Of a DNA stretch of 32,000 nt, positions 1-8,026 are shown in pieces; position 1 is the first letter of the stretch, and every line of letters begins with the position of its first letter. The stretch is from an uncultured Eubacteriales bacterium. Lineage in GTDB: Bacteria > Bacillota > Clostridia > Christensenellales > Aristaeellaceae. Below the pieces are notes generated by a model. It made no database searches. It was not told the origin of the DNA and was given only the letters and a program-made list of their open reading frames with translations. The position numbers and the translations under genes were made by a program. Location: assembly GCA_902777335.1 (NCBI GenBank), contig CACYTF010000038.1, positions 1 to 32,000 on the forward strand. Reading direction: 5' to 3'.

Positions 1-828
1 GAAGTTGAACACGCCGTTGTCGTCCCAGCCGTGCTCGTCGTCGCCGATCAGCAGGCGCTTGGGGTCGGTGGACAGGGTGGTCTTGCCGGTGCCGGACAGG
101 CCGAAGAAGATGGCGGTGTTCTCGCCGTTCATGTCGGTGTTGGCCGAGCAGTGCATGGCGGCGATGCCCTTCAGCGGCAGGTAGTAGTTCATCATCGAGA
201 ACATGCCCTTCTTCATCTCGCCGCCGTACCAGGTGTTGATGATGCACTGTTCACGGCTGGACACGTTGAAGGCCACCACGGTGTCGGAGCGCAGGCCCAG
301 CTCCTTGTAGTTCTCGCACTTGGCCTTGGAGGCGGTGTACACCACGAAGTCCGGCTCGAAGGCGGCCAGCTCTTCCTCGGTGGGCTTGATGAACATGTTG
401 CGCACGAAGTGGGCCTGCCAGGCGACCTCCATGATGAAGCGGATGGCCATGCGGGTATCCTTGTTGGCGCCGCAGAACGCGTCCACAACGTAGAGCTTCT
501 TGTTGCCGCTCAGCTGGTTCTTGGCCAGGGCCTTGACCTTCTCCCAGACCTCTTCGCTCATGGGATGGTTATCGTTCGGGTAGCCCTCGGTGGTCCACCA
601 AACGGTGTCCTTGCTGTTCTCGTCCATGACGATGTACTTGTCCTTGGGGGAACGGCCGGTGTAGATGCCGGTCATCACGTTGACCGCGCCCAGCTCGGTC
701 TCCACGCCGACGTCGTAGCCCGTCAGAGAAGGGTCCATTTCAGCCTCGTACAGGTACTCGTAAGAGGGATTGTAAACGATCTCGGTCGTACCGGTAATGC
801 CGTATTTGGTCAAATCAATCGCTGCCAT
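1..828 (-). CDS. pckA: Phosphoenolpyruvate carboxykinase (ATP), partial: N-terminal 276 residues
   Basis: PEP carboxykinase interconverts oxaloacetate plus ATP with PEP, CO2 and ADP in the cytoplasm. It links the TCA acids to gluconeogenesis, or runs in reverse as a CO2-fixing step in anaerobes. I translated the minus strand from the ATG at 828. It reads [10 protein letters not shown] and stays open to the window edge, so the C-terminal half lies outside. Family marks seen are [10 protein letters not shown] (about residues 56-65), the substrate-loop region with [12 protein letters not shown] (197-208), and the kinase P-loop GLSGTGKT at 243-250, followed by the [10 protein letters not shown] metal/nucleotide segment (261-270). 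The P-loop form with this spacing marks the ATP-dependent family rather than the GTP one. A GAGGAAAGAGG ribosome binding site precedes the start. The identification is very firm; the physiological direction is inferred only. Confidence 0.96.
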   Translation of the reverse strand, partial: MAAIDLTKYGITGTTEIVYNPSYEYLYEAEMDPSLTGYDVGVETELGAVNVMTGIYTGRSPKDKYIVMDENSKDTVWWTTEGYPNDNHPMSEEVWEKVKALAKNQLSGNKKLYVVDAFCGANKDTRMAIRFIMEVAWQAHFVRNMFIKPTEEELAAFEPDFVVYTASKAKCENYKELGLRSDTVVAFNVSSREQCIINTWYGGEMKKGMFSMMNYYLPLKGIAAMHCSANTDMNGENTAIFFGLSGTGKTTLSTDPKRLLIGDDEHGWDDNGVFNF

Positions 829-863
829 GGTGGTATCTACCTCTTTCCTCAGGATTTGGCATA

Positions 864-893
864 AGTATACCACGAACAATGTTAAGCCATCAA
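864..893 (-). promoter_or_regulatory. Probable sigma-A promoter of pckA
   Basis: On the minus strand TTGATG (complement of 888-893) and TATACT (complement of 864-869) are separated by 18 bases. They lie about 35 bases upstream of the pckA start. The -10 is good and the -35 is moderate (4/6). Confidence 0.5.
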
Positions 894-937
894 TCTTTTG
901 AAGATGGCAGAGGTTAAGATTAGTGTAGTCTATTTGC

Positions 938-2314
938 CTAAAATTGGAAGTATATAAAGGGGTTGTACGCGCCGGAGGCCAGCGACAGCATGCAAAGCAT
1001 AAGCAGCGCGGGCACGGCGGCCAGGGACAGGCGCTCCCGCCATTCGGGCTTCACGGCATTGAGCGCGCGGCGGGGCAGCGACGATGAGAGCAGGCACCCC
1101 AGCGCCAAAGCGCCGACGGCGCGGGGCGTCAGCGTGTAGAGCCCGCGGCCACCGCCCGCGACCATGCCCTTAAGGTAGGCCAGGGCAGCGGTCATGCTCT
1201 CCGCCCTGAACACCACCCAGCCCACCAGCACAAAAAGCAGCGTCAGCGCGCGCTGGGCCGCGTGGACGGGCATGCGCTCCGAGGGCCTGTAGCCCAGCAG
1301 CACCCCCAGCGCGCTGAGCGCGCCGTAGTACAGGCCCCAGACCAAGTAGGTAAAGCCCGCGCCGTGCCAGATGCCGGTGGCGAAAAACACGATCAAGAGG
1401 TTCAGCACGTGCCTGCCCCGGCCCGCGCGGCTGCCGCCCAGCGGTATGTACAGGTAATCCCTGAACCAGGTGGACAGCGAGATGTGCCAGCGCCGCCAGA
1501 AGTCCCGCACGGTCACGGCGGTGTAGGGCGCGTTGAAGTTTTCCGGATAGGTGAAGCCGAACATGGCCCCAAGGCCGATGGCCATGTCCGAATAGCCGGA
1601 GAAGTCGAACAGGATCTGCAGCGCGTAGGCCAGGGCCCCGACCCACGCCCCCGCGGCGCTCAGCCCGGCCGTTGAGAAGGCCTCGTCGGCCACGACGGCC
1701 ACGGTGTTGGCGATCAATACCTTCTTGCCAAGGCCCATTGCAAACCGCTTTAGCCCGTACCAGAAGCCCTCCAGCGTCTCGTGGCGGCTGGCGATCTGGG
1801 GCTCCACCACGTCGTAGCGCAATATGGGCCCGGCGATCAGCTGGGGAAAGAACGTGATGTACAGGGCCAGCCGCGCCCAGCTGCGCTGGACGGGCGCGTC
1901 GCCCCGGTACACGTCGATCACGTAGGACAGGGCCTGGAAGGTGTAGAACGATATGCCGATGGGCAGCGTGAGCCGCGGCACCGCCCAATCGAGGCCCAAC
2001 AGCCGGTTGACCGTGGCCGCGCAGAAGCCCAGGTATTTGAACGCGAACAGCGCGCCCAGGTTGACGGCCAGCGCCAGCGCCAGCAGGCCCCTGCGCGCGC
2101 CGGTGCTCCCGGCCCTTCCGAGGCCCAGGCCGCACAGGTAGTTGCAGGTGATGCTGACCAGCATCAGCGCCAGGTACGCCGGACCGCCCCAGCCGTAAAA
2201 CGCCAGGCTGAACACCAGCAGCCAGCCGTTGCGCAGCCTTCGGGGCAGCAGGTAGTACACCCCGAGCACCAGCGGCAGCGCGATGGTCAGAAAGGTCATT
2301 GTGCTAAATACCAT
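938..2314 (-). CDS. MBOAT-family membrane O-acyltransferase (AlgI/DltB-like)
   Basis: This is a polytopic membrane acyltransferase of 458 residues that moves an acyl (usually acetyl) group across the membrane for O-acylation of a cell-surface polymer. Hydrophobic segments run through the whole protein. The family core reads [12 protein letters not shown] then [11 protein letters not shown] (residues 272-294) and is followed by GIWHGAG with the invariant histidine H317. The ATG at 2314 has GGGGAGG 8 bases upstream and overlaps the end of the upstream SGNH-protein gene by 11 bases, so the two are translationally linked. That pairing (MBOAT pump plus extracytoplasmic SGNH/DHHW partner) is the usual layout of alginate-type O-acetylation modules. 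The acceptor polymer cannot be read from the sequence. DltB is less likely because no dltA, dltC or dltD lies next to it. Confidence 0.93.
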   Translation of the reverse strand: MVFSTMTFLTIALPLVLGVYYLLPRRLRNGWLLVFSLAFYGWGGPAYLALMLVSITCNYLCGLGLGRAGSTGARRGLLALALAVNLGALFAFKYLGFCAATVNRLLGLDWAVPRLTLPIGISFYTFQALSYVIDVYRGDAPVQRSWARLALYITFFPQLIAGPILRYDVVEPQIASRHETLEGFWYGLKRFAMGLGKKVLIANTVAVVADEAFSTAGLSAAGAWVGALAYALQILFDFSGYSDMAIGLGAMFGFTYPENFNAPYTAVTVRDFWRRWHISLSTWFRDYLYIPLGGSRAGRGRHVLNLLIVFFATGIWHGAGFTYLVWGLYYGALSALGVLLGYRPSERMPVHAAQRALTLLFVLVGWVVFRAESMTAALAYLKGMVAGGGRGLYTLTPRAVGALALGCLLSSSLPRRALNAVKPEWRERLSLAAVPALLMLCMLSLASGAYNPFIYFQF

Positions 2315-3590
2315 AGGTCAACCTCCCCGACGCCATTTCTTCGTCCGCCGCGTCCTCGTCCCCGCCTTCCGGGGCGTCCTCGTCTTCATCCCCGTCTTCG
2401 TCCTCGTCTTCATCCTCATCTTCGCCGTCGTCGAAGAAGTCGTCGCCGTCCTCGGCCTCCGCCTCCTCGAAGTCGTCGCGGTTGAACGCGCCCCTCTGGA
2501 GCGCATCGCCTTCGTTATCCGCGTCAGGCTCGGGCGCATCCATCGCGCTCAGGTCCGGCTCGGCCAGAAGGTATTCCCGGATGTTGCGCTCGCAGACCAG
2601 CACCAGCACGTCGTCGGCGGCGTGGCCCGATTCGAGGGGGGAGGTCCAGATCATTTCGCATTGGCCGTAGGCGTCAGTCAGCCAGGGCCCCACGGCCGTG
2701 CCGAAGGAATCGCGAAACACCGTCAGCCGGCCTTCGCCGTTGCCGGACAGCGTGAACGATCGCCCCGCGTAGTTGGCGTCCGGCAGCGGCGCGTCCGGGA
2801 CGACGCTGGGCACGGATTCCTCGATCAGGCCGGAGAGCCCCATGAGCCGGGCCAGGTCACCGTCGCGGAAGAGTACGTCCGCGCCAGCGGCGTAGCCCCG
2901 GGCAGTGGCCCCGGTTTCAGAGAGTATCTCGCGGGCCGCGATGGCCGCGCCCAGGGCGTTCCAGTGGGTGTCCGTCTTGTAGTAGATCAGCCGCTCGCCG
3001 GCGGCGGCCTCCCGCAGCGGGGCAACGAGGTCGATCCACGTGAGGGGGAGCGCCTGACACGCCGCGCGCAAAAGCGGTATGTTGCCCGCGTCTTGGCGCA
3101 TCGGGTAGCGGCCCGGCATGTATTCCGGGTAGAGGGTGGATTTGTTGGGGATGATGGCCAGATAGACCCGCGCGCCGCGGCGAGCGTAGGCCTCTGAAAA
3201 CGCGCGCAGATTGTCGGCGATGGCAGTGAGCTCCGCCTGGGTCAGCCGCCCCTCGCCGGTGTAATCCGGCACGGTGGGGGAGAAGAAGAGCCAGCCGCCC
3301 TTGCCGGCGACGACCTGTTCGTTGGCCGAGGCGCCGAGCAGCCGGTAGTTCAGCCAGGCGTTGGCGTGTATGAAGGCGCTGCGAAAGCCGAAGTGATCGC
3401 ACAGCCAGCGCTCAAAGTCGCCGGAGAAGGCCGCGTTCAGCTTTCCCGATTCGTCCGCGATTGCCGGATAGTCCGCCGGCACGCGGTATTCGGCCCCGGA
3501 ATCCCGGGGCCCGAAGAGGGGCATCCCCAGAGAGGGCAGCAGCAGCAGCGCCATGCACAGGACAATGACCGCGATGCGCGCGGTTTTCAT
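2304..3590 (-). CDS. DHHW/AlgX-AlgJ-like SGNH-fold O-acetylation protein with acidic C-terminal tail
   Basis: This is a 428-residue exported protein with an N-terminal hydrophobic signal or anchor (about residues 6-22). Typical family marks are GKGGWLFF (97-104), AIIPNKSTLYPEYMP (145-159), the DTHWN block (207-211, supplying catalytic Asp/His) and RDSFG (293-297, the probable nucleophile Ser295). By family knowledge it is the extracytoplasmic transferase that takes the acyl group delivered by the MBOAT protein whose gene overlaps its 3' end. ATG at 3590 has AAGGGG upstream. The odd part is the C-terminus: from about residue 352 to 418 it is dominated by Asp and Glu (runs of alternating D/E), then ends in a short neutral tail. 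Such a polyanionic tail is not part of the AlgX/AlgJ core. It might bind cations or a basic wall component, which is inference only. Confidence 0.85.
   Translation of the reverse strand: MKTARIAVIVLCMALLLLPSLGMPLFGPRDSGAEYRVPADYPAIADESGKLNAAFSGDFERWLCDHFGFRSAFIHANAWLNYRLLGASANEQVVAGKGGWLFFSPTVPDYTGEGRLTQAELTAIADNLRAFSEAYARRGARVYLAIIPNKSTLYPEYMPGRYPMRQDAGNIPLLRAACQALPLTWIDLVAPLREAAAGERLIYYKTDTHWNALGAAIAAREILSETGATARGYAAGADVLFRDGDLARLMGLSGLIEESVPSVVPDAPLPDANYAGRSFTLSGNGEGRLTVFRDSFGTAVGPWLTDAYGQCEMIWTSPLESGHAADDVLVLVCERNIREYLLAEPDLSAMDAPEPDADNEGDALQRGAFNRDDFEEAEAEDGDDFFDDGEDEDEDEDEDGDEDEDAPEGGDEDAADEEMASGRLTYGI
2354..2465 (-). repeat. Low-complexity GAN-codon tract encoding the acidic tail
   Basis: The coding strand here is almost entirely GAC, GAG, GAT and GAA codons. 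This makes an imperfect trinucleotide/hexanucleotide repeat with strong purine bias. It lies in frame within the SGNH protein gene, so it is coding low complexity and not a free-standing microsatellite, though it could vary in length between strains by slippage. Confidence 0.8.
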
Positions 3591-3686
3591 CGATCAAGCA
3601 TCCCCTTTATGACATTTGACGGTTCGGACCGATTGAAAATGGCATTGCCCATAGACGGACAACGCCATATTCAGATGCGGTTCGGC

Positions 3687-4217
3687 TTACAGGTCGATCA
3701 GGAACACCAGCTTGCTGATCTTCTTGCTCTTGGTGTACACGTCGAGTATGTAATTGCCGGAGGCGTAGTAGGCGTGGTTCTTGTTGTAACGGTCCTTGTG
3801 GATCTTCGTGCCGTACTTCTCGGCGAGCTTGGACACCTTGTTGCCGACCTTCAGGCCGGAGATCGTGGGCACGGTGCCGCTGGTCAGCGTGATGGTGATG
3901 ATCTGTTCGCTGGTCTGCGCCTCGGTCTTGTAGCGGGTCTCGATCGATATGCCCTTGCTCTTGAAGGTGTACAGGCGTCCGCCGTAGGGCACGGTGCTGC
4001 ACACGGCCACGTTCTTGGTGGTGCAGCTGCCGAAGGCCTTCTTCAGCTTCGCGCCGGTGGTGGTGGCGCCCAGCTTGAACTGCGAGCCGCCGTAGCTGAC
4101 GCCGGCCTGGCTCTTCTTGAAGGTGGCGGCGAAACAGGAAACGCCGGACAGGATCAGCATCAGCACCAGGATCAGGGCGCTGACGCGCTTTACGGTTTTG
4201 CGATTGACCAACTGCAT
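3687..4217 (-). CDS. Small secreted protein of unknown function
   Basis: I do not recognise this 176-residue protein. It begins with a basic N-terminus (MQLVNRKTVKRV) and a hydrophobic signal segment, with probable cleavage near VSCFAA. A lysine-, threonine- and tyrosine-rich mature domain of about 145 residues follows, with many short beta-prone stretches, ending KLVFLIDL. A start at 4217 is preferred over the upstream ATG at 4232 because GGAGGGG sits just upstream of 4217 and inside the longer version. It lies 52 bases downstream of the L,D-transpeptidase gene and 96 upstream of the SGNH gene on the same strand, so it is probably in the same operon and acts outside the membrane. The composition resembles exported wall-associated repeats of Clostridia, but no catalytic motif is visible. 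Confidence 0.75.
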   Translation of the reverse strand: MQLVNRKTVKRVSALILVLMLILSGVSCFAATFKKSQAGVSYGGSQFKLGATTTGAKLKKAFGSCTTKNVAVCSTVPYGGRLYTFKSKGISIETRYKTEAQTSEQIITITLTSGTVPTISGLKVGNKVSKLAEKYGTKIHKDRYNKNHAYYASGNYILDVYTKSKKISKLVFLIDL

Positions 4218-4269
4218 GATGAACCCCTCCATGTCATTCGTCGTTTATGGTAACCTGATGGCAATCGGA

Positions 4270-5829
4270 TCAGAAACCCTGGACCTTCACCGTCTTCGGC
4301 TTCAGCGCGTCGCGCAGCTCGGTGCGCGCCTCGCCGTCGCAGATGTACACCGTGGTGCCGATCGGGCAGTAACGGTAGACCCATTCCGCGTCGTTGTTCG
4401 GCAGGCGGACGCAGCCGGCGGAGGCCCGCTGGCCGAGCCGGTTGATGGTGGAGTAGCGGATGGTGTGGTCCCGGTTGAACAGCGGGGAATGGAAGTAGTA
4501 GCCGCTGCGGTACACCGAGGGCCAGCGGATGGTGTCGCCGCTGGGGCCGGGGTAGGTGTACCACTCGCCGATCTTGCGCTCGATCTTATACTCGCCGTTG
4601 CGGGTGCGCTCGTAGGTCAGGCCGGTGGAGCAGATCATGTGGCGCAGCGGCAGGGTGTACTTGCCGTTCGCGTCCTTGATGTACACCGTGACCACCTGCG
4701 CGCGCTTGTTGACCAGTATGATCGCACCGGTGCTGCTGGTCATGTCGCTGGGGGGCAGCACGTTGCTCTGCCAGCCGGTGTACAGGTTGACCGGGTCTGA
4801 CAGGGGCGCGTTGTACTGGTCGTTCCATACGGGCATGATCCTGTAGGCGTAGAGCTTCGTGGGCGCCATTCTGTCGGGATACCAGGTGTTCTTGGTGGTG
4901 CCGATCAGCTCATAGTCCTTCGAGGGCAGAGAGGTGCGGTAGACCGCGTACTTGGTGGCGCCCGGAGACGGGCTCCAGGTGATGTTCATGTGGTCGGTCG
5001 GCCCGTAGGTGAAGGATTCCTGGTAGATCACCTTCACGTCGGTGACGGGCGACAGCACGGTGACGGTGTTGGAAGCGCCGCCGAGGTGATCCCCGAGTAT
5101 GGCCCGGACCCTGAACGAGGTGGTGCCGGAGGTGACCTTGGTCACCAGCCGCTTCAGCGTATCGGCGTCGGTGGCCACGTATTCGGACCAGTTCTTCCCG
5201 TCATAGGAATACTCCACGAGGTAGCCGGTGGCCTGCTTCGCCGCGGACCAGTTCAGCCGCATGTGGTGCTTGGTCGCGGTAAACGTCAGGTCCTTGGGGG
5301 CGGGGCCGTCGACGACCTTCAGCTTGAGCACATAGGTCTTTCCCGATTCCGTCTTGGCGGTGATGCTGACGCGGCCGGTCTTTCTCAGGGTCAGCGTTCC
5401 GTCCTTTGAGACCTTGGCGATCTTCTTGTCGGAGGAGGTGAAGGACTTGACCTGCTCGCCCTTTACCGTCACCTTGTAGGGCAGGTACAGGTAGGCGGAC
5501 TTGGAGGTGCTGGCCTTCTTCAGCTTGATCTTCTGCACCTTCAGCGCCTGCGTGAAATACGCCGGTCCGGCGGGCTCGGCCGCGTCCACCGTCTGCGGCG
5601 CGGCGTCCACGGCGCTGTCGGCCGCGGGCGTTTCTTCGCCCTCGACCTCGCCTTCGGCGGGGGAGACGCTGCATTCGTCCAGCTCAGCCGGCGCTTCCAG
5701 GCCGCCCAAATCCACGAACACTTCATCGACAGAGGCTTCGACCTGAGCGGCCGTGACCTCCTCGGCCAGGCCCAGACTGCCCAGCGCGAGACACAGCAGG
5801 ATCAACAGAGACAACAGACGCGTTTTCAC
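4270..5829 (-). CDS. Secreted L,D-transpeptidase (YkuD domain) with Ig-like and fibronectin-III-like domains
   Basis: L,D-transpeptidases make 3-3 peptidoglycan cross-links or attach proteins to the wall, using a catalytic cysteine. The 519-residue product has a signal peptide (residues 1-22) and an acidic Ala/Glu-rich linker (about 28-90). A bacterial Ig-like domain (about 95-175, with the ITAKTESGKTYVLKLKVVDG strand pattern) and two FN3-like modules (about 177-260 and 262-350) follow. The C-terminal YkuD domain spans about 365-502. The catalytic signature is complete: H447 (YYFHSPL) and S470-AGC473-VR475. The start is a GTG (complement of 5827-5829) with AGGAAGG upstream; the nearby ATG is out of frame and quickly stops. 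It appears to head the operon running down to the MBOAT gene and is divergent from the zinc operon. The identification of the catalytic domain is firm; the boundaries of the accessory domains are approximate. Confidence 0.93.
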   Translation of the reverse strand: MKTRLLSLLILLCLALGSLGLAEEVTAAQVEASVDEVFVDLGGLEAPAELDECSVSPAEGEVEGEETPAADSAVDAAPQTVDAAEPAGPAYFTQALKVQKIKLKKASTSKSAYLYLPYKVTVKGEQVKSFTSSDKKIAKVSKDGTLTLRKTGRVSITAKTESGKTYVLKLKVVDGPAPKDLTFTATKHHMRLNWSAAKQATGYLVEYSYDGKNWSEYVATDADTLKRLVTKVTSGTTSFRVRAILGDHLGGASNTVTVLSPVTDVKVIYQESFTYGPTDHMNITWSPSPGATKYAVYRTSLPSKDYELIGTTKNTWYPDRMAPTKLYAYRIMPVWNDQYNAPLSDPVNLYTGWQSNVLPPSDMTSSTGAIILVNKRAQVVTVYIKDANGKYTLPLRHMICSTGLTYERTRNGEYKIERKIGEWYTYPGPSGDTIRWPSVYRSGYYFHSPLFNRDHTIRYSTINRLGQRASAGCVRLPNNDAEWVYRYCPIGTTVYICDGEARTELRDALKPKTVKVQGF

Positions 5830-5862
5830 CCAATCATTTTCCTTCCTATTCTTGGTAACACA

Positions 5863-5891
5863 AGTATATCACCTTGCGACGGTTTTTTCAA
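5863..5891 (-). promoter_or_regulatory. Sigma-A promoter of the L,D-transpeptidase operon
   Basis: On the minus strand TTGAAA (complement of 5886-5891) and TATACT (complement of 5863-5868) are separated by exactly 17 bases, 34 bases before the GTG start. It lies back to back with the znu promoter; the two -35 boxes are 30 bases apart. Confidence 0.75.
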
Positions 5892-5921
5892 GTTAATTGA
5901 ACATGGCATCGGTTTTGGCTA

Positions 5922-5950
5922 TTGACAAGGCGGCGCCGGCGCGCTATAAT
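5922..5950 (+). promoter_or_regulatory. Consensus sigma-A promoter of the zinc operon
   Basis: TTGACA (5922-5927) and TATAAT (5945-5950) with a 17-base spacer form a perfect consensus promoter. A gene expressed only under zinc starvation needs tight repression from such a promoter, so a Zur operator is expected around 5930-5990. The AT-rich stretch 5955-5980 is the best place to look, but I see no clean palindrome. Confidence 0.85.
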
Positions 5951-5992
5951 ACGAAATTGAATTTGAAAATAGATTTCAGAATGAGGTATCCT

Positions 5993-6904
5993 ATGAAGAG
6001 AATTATGCTGTGCGCTGTGGCACTGTTCTGCCTGCTGGGCTTCGCCGCGAACGCGGAGGGCGATCTCAAGGTGGTGGCCGCGAACTTTCCCTGCTACGAT
6101 TTCGCCCGCCAGGTGGTGGGGGACAGGGGCGAGGTGACCCTGCTGATCCGCCCCGGCGTGGAGGTCCATTCCTACGAGCCCTCCCCGGCGGACATACTGG
6201 CCATCGAAAGCGCCGACCTGTTCGTGTACGTGGGCGGCGAGAGCGACGCCTGGGTCGAGAGCATACTCTCCGGCTTTGATGCCGCCCAGGGCCCGGCCAC
6301 GCTGCGCATGATGGAGGCCGTCACGCCGCTGGAGGAGGCGGGCGAGGACGACGGCCACGCCCACGGCGACGGGCCCGAATACGACGAGCACATCTGGACG
6401 TCGCCCAAGAACGCCATGGCCATGGTCGCGGCGCTGTCGGAGGCGCTGTCTCAGCTGGACGCGGACAACGCCGGTGCCTACGCCGCCGCCGCAAAAAGCT
6501 ACATCGCGCAGATCGCCGAAATCGACGCGGCGTTTGCCGAGGCGGTCGAAAGCGGCGTGCGGCGCGAGCTGGTGTTCGCCGACCGCTTTCCGTTCCTCTA
6601 CTTCGTGCGGGAATACGGCCTGGATTACGTCGCCGCGTTCCCGTCCTGCACGGCGCAGACCGAGCCCACGCCCCAGACCATGCTCACGCTCATCCAGCGG
6701 GTCCAACAGGACGGCATACCGGTGGTCTACACCATCGAGATGAGCACCCAGGCGGTGGCCAGGGCCGTGGCCGAGGAGACCGGCGCGGGCATCCGCACGC
6801 TGTATTCGCTGCAGACGGTCACCCAGGCCCAGTTTGACGCCGGCGAGACCTACGTCAGCCTGATGGGCGAGAACGTCGAGGCGGTCCGGGAGGGATTGAA
6901 TTGA
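5993..6904 (+). CDS. znuA: Zinc (metal) ABC transporter substrate-binding protein, ZnuA/AdcA-like
   Basis: This is a 303-residue cluster A-I metal-binding protein that captures Zn2+ (or Mn2+) outside the membrane for the ZnuCB transporter encoded downstream. The start at 5993 (MKRIMLCAV) has GAGGT 5 bases upstream and gives a proper signal peptide. An open frame extends upstream to 5897 across the promoter and is not used. Marks are VEVHSYEPSPADI with H59, a short His/Asp-rich loop EDDGHAHGDGPEYDEH (118-133), and H133 in DEHIWTSP, the usual second ligand. The site where the third His normally lies reads FADRFPF, so an Asp may take that place. There is no convincing lipobox; the signal looks like a signal peptidase I type (ANA-E), which is unusual for a Gram-positive binding protein. 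The stop overlaps the next start (TTGA). Confidence 0.92.
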   Translation: MKRIMLCAVALFCLLGFAANAEGDLKVVAANFPCYDFARQVVGDRGEVTLLIRPGVEVHSYEPSPADILAIESADLFVYVGGESDAWVESILSGFDAAQGPATLRMMEAVTPLEEAGEDDGHAHGDGPEYDEHIWTSPKNAMAMVAALSEALSQLDADNAGAYAAAAKSYIAQIAEIDAAFAEAVESGVRRELVFADRFPFLYFVREYGLDYVAAFPSCTAQTEPTPQTMLTLIQRVQQDGIPVVYTIEMSTQAVARAVAEETGAGIRTLYSLQTVTQAQFDAGETYVSLMGENVEAVREGLN

Positions 6905-7365
6905 CGCGCGGTACGTATAATACCCGCCAGAAGCGGGAGCTGCTGGGCTTCCTGCAGGAGCGGAGCATGCAGCACTTCTCGGTGGACGAGGTGGTGTTCG
7001 AGCTGCGGGACCGCGGCGAGAAGATCGGCCGGTCCACGGTGTACCGGTACCTGGAGCAGCTGGCCGAGCAGGGCAACGTGCGCAAGTACCCGGGGGTGCA
7101 GGGCGTCACGCAGTATCAGCACGTGGAGAATGCGGAGCGCTGCGACGGGCACTTTCACATGATGTGCAGCCACTGCGGGAACCTGATGCACGTGGATTGC
7201 GCCCTGATGCAGACCGTGTCGGAGCACCTGGACGCCCGGCACGGCTTCAGGCTGGACCCGCGCCAGACCATACTGGTGGGCGTGTGCGACAAGTGCCGCG
7301 CGGCGGACGGAGAGGCGGTGGAGCATGGCGCTGATTGCGATACAGGATGTCACCATTGCCTTTGA
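6901..7365 (+). CDS. zur: Fur-family metalloregulator, probably Zur
   Basis: This is a 154-residue Fur-family repressor. It has an N-terminal winged helix (about residues 7-80, with IGRSTVYRYLEQL as the recognition region) and a C-terminal dimerisation domain. The structural zinc site is complete: C89-x2-C92 and C129-x2-C132. H84, H86 and H97 supply likely sensing ligands. Position inside a znuA-regulator-znuC-znuB operon points to zinc sensing (Zur) rather than Fur or PerR. It starts with TTG at 6901, overlapping the znuA stop, and GGAGGG lies just upstream. The 3' end overlaps znuC by 41 bases, and the residues encoded there (142-154) form an extra Cys/His cluster, DCDTGCHHC, beyond the normal end of the family. 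It may autoregulate the operon as the second gene. Confidence 0.9.
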   Translation: MTRGTYNTRQKRELLGFLQERSMQHFSVDEVVFELRDRGEKIGRSTVYRYLEQLAEQGNVRKYPGVQGVTQYQHVENAERCDGHFHMMCSHCGNLMHVDCALMQTVSEHLDARHGFRLDPRQTILVGVCDKCRAADGEAVEHGADCDTGCHHCL

Positions 7366-8026
7366 GGGCACCGTGGCCGTGGATCGCGTGTCCTTCGAGG
7401 TGGCGCGGGGCGACTACCTGGTGATCGTCGGCGAGAACGGCTCCGGCAAGAGCACGCTGATGCGGGCCATGCTGGGCCTGGTGAAGCCGCGCTCCGGCCG
7501 GATCGTCTACGGCGACGGCCTGGAGAAGAACCGCATCGGCTATTTGCCCCAGCAGACGGCCGCTCAGCGGGATTTCCCGGCCTCGGTGGAGGAGGTCGTG
7601 CTGTCCGGCTGCGTGAACCGCATGGGGACGCGCTTCTTCTACAACCGGGCGGACCGGGAGAAGGCCCTCGGCAATATGAAGCTGTTGGACGTGGAGCGGC
7701 TGCGCAAAAAGTCCTACCGCACGCTGTCGGGCGGCCAGCAGCAGCGGGCGCTGTTGGCGCGCGCCCTTTGCGCCACCGACGCCATGCTGCTGCTGGACGA
7801 ACCGGTGACGGGGCTTGACCCCAACGCGGCCGCGGAGTTTTACGAGGTCATCAGAAGCCTGAACCGGGATCACGGCGTGACCGTGGTGATGGTGTCCCAC
7901 GACCTGAGCGGCGCGATGCGCGACGCCGGCAAGGTGCTGGTGATGAACCGGGGCATGGATTTCTTCGGCAGCCTGGAGGACTACCGGACGCGGTTTGCGG
8001 AGGGGATGGTGAAAGGGCATGGGTGA
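7325..8026 (+). CDS. znuC: Zinc ABC transporter ATP-binding protein, ZnuC-like
   Basis: This is a 233-residue ABC ATPase that powers metal import by the ZnuB permease. All motifs are present: Walker A GENGSGKST (36-44), Q-loop in IGYLPQQ (71-77), signature LSGGQQQR (134-141), Walker B MLLLDEP (154-160), the D-loop GLDPNA, and the switch histidine H192 in VSHD. The ATG at 7325 lies inside the regulator gene (41-base overlap), with purine-rich GGAGAGG before it. No better in-frame start exists downstream without cutting into the first beta strand. The end overlaps znuB by 8 bases. Zinc as the substrate is inferred from the operon; manganese or iron transporters of the same ABC class look alike. 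Confidence 0.94.
   Translation: MALIAIQDVTIAFEGTVAVDRVSFEVARGDYLVIVGENGSGKSTLMRAMLGLVKPRSGRIVYGDGLEKNRIGYLPQQTAAQRDFPASVEEVVLSGCVNRMGTRFFYNRADREKALGNMKLLDVERLRKKSYRTLSGGQQQRALLARALCATDAMLLLDEPVTGLDPNAAAEFYEVIRSLNRDHGVTVVMVSHDLSGAMRDAGKVLVMNRGMDFFGSLEDYRTRFAEGMVKGHG

Noticed and set aside
31..864. + strand frame of 277 codons at the left edge
   Set aside because: It is antisense to PEP carboxykinase, whose P-loop and other motifs are clear on the minus strand.
5951..5992. Possible Zur operator in the znuA leader
   Set aside because: The AT-rich stretch has only a weak dyad (about TGAA at each end); it does not match the usual Firmicute Zur palindrome well enough to call.
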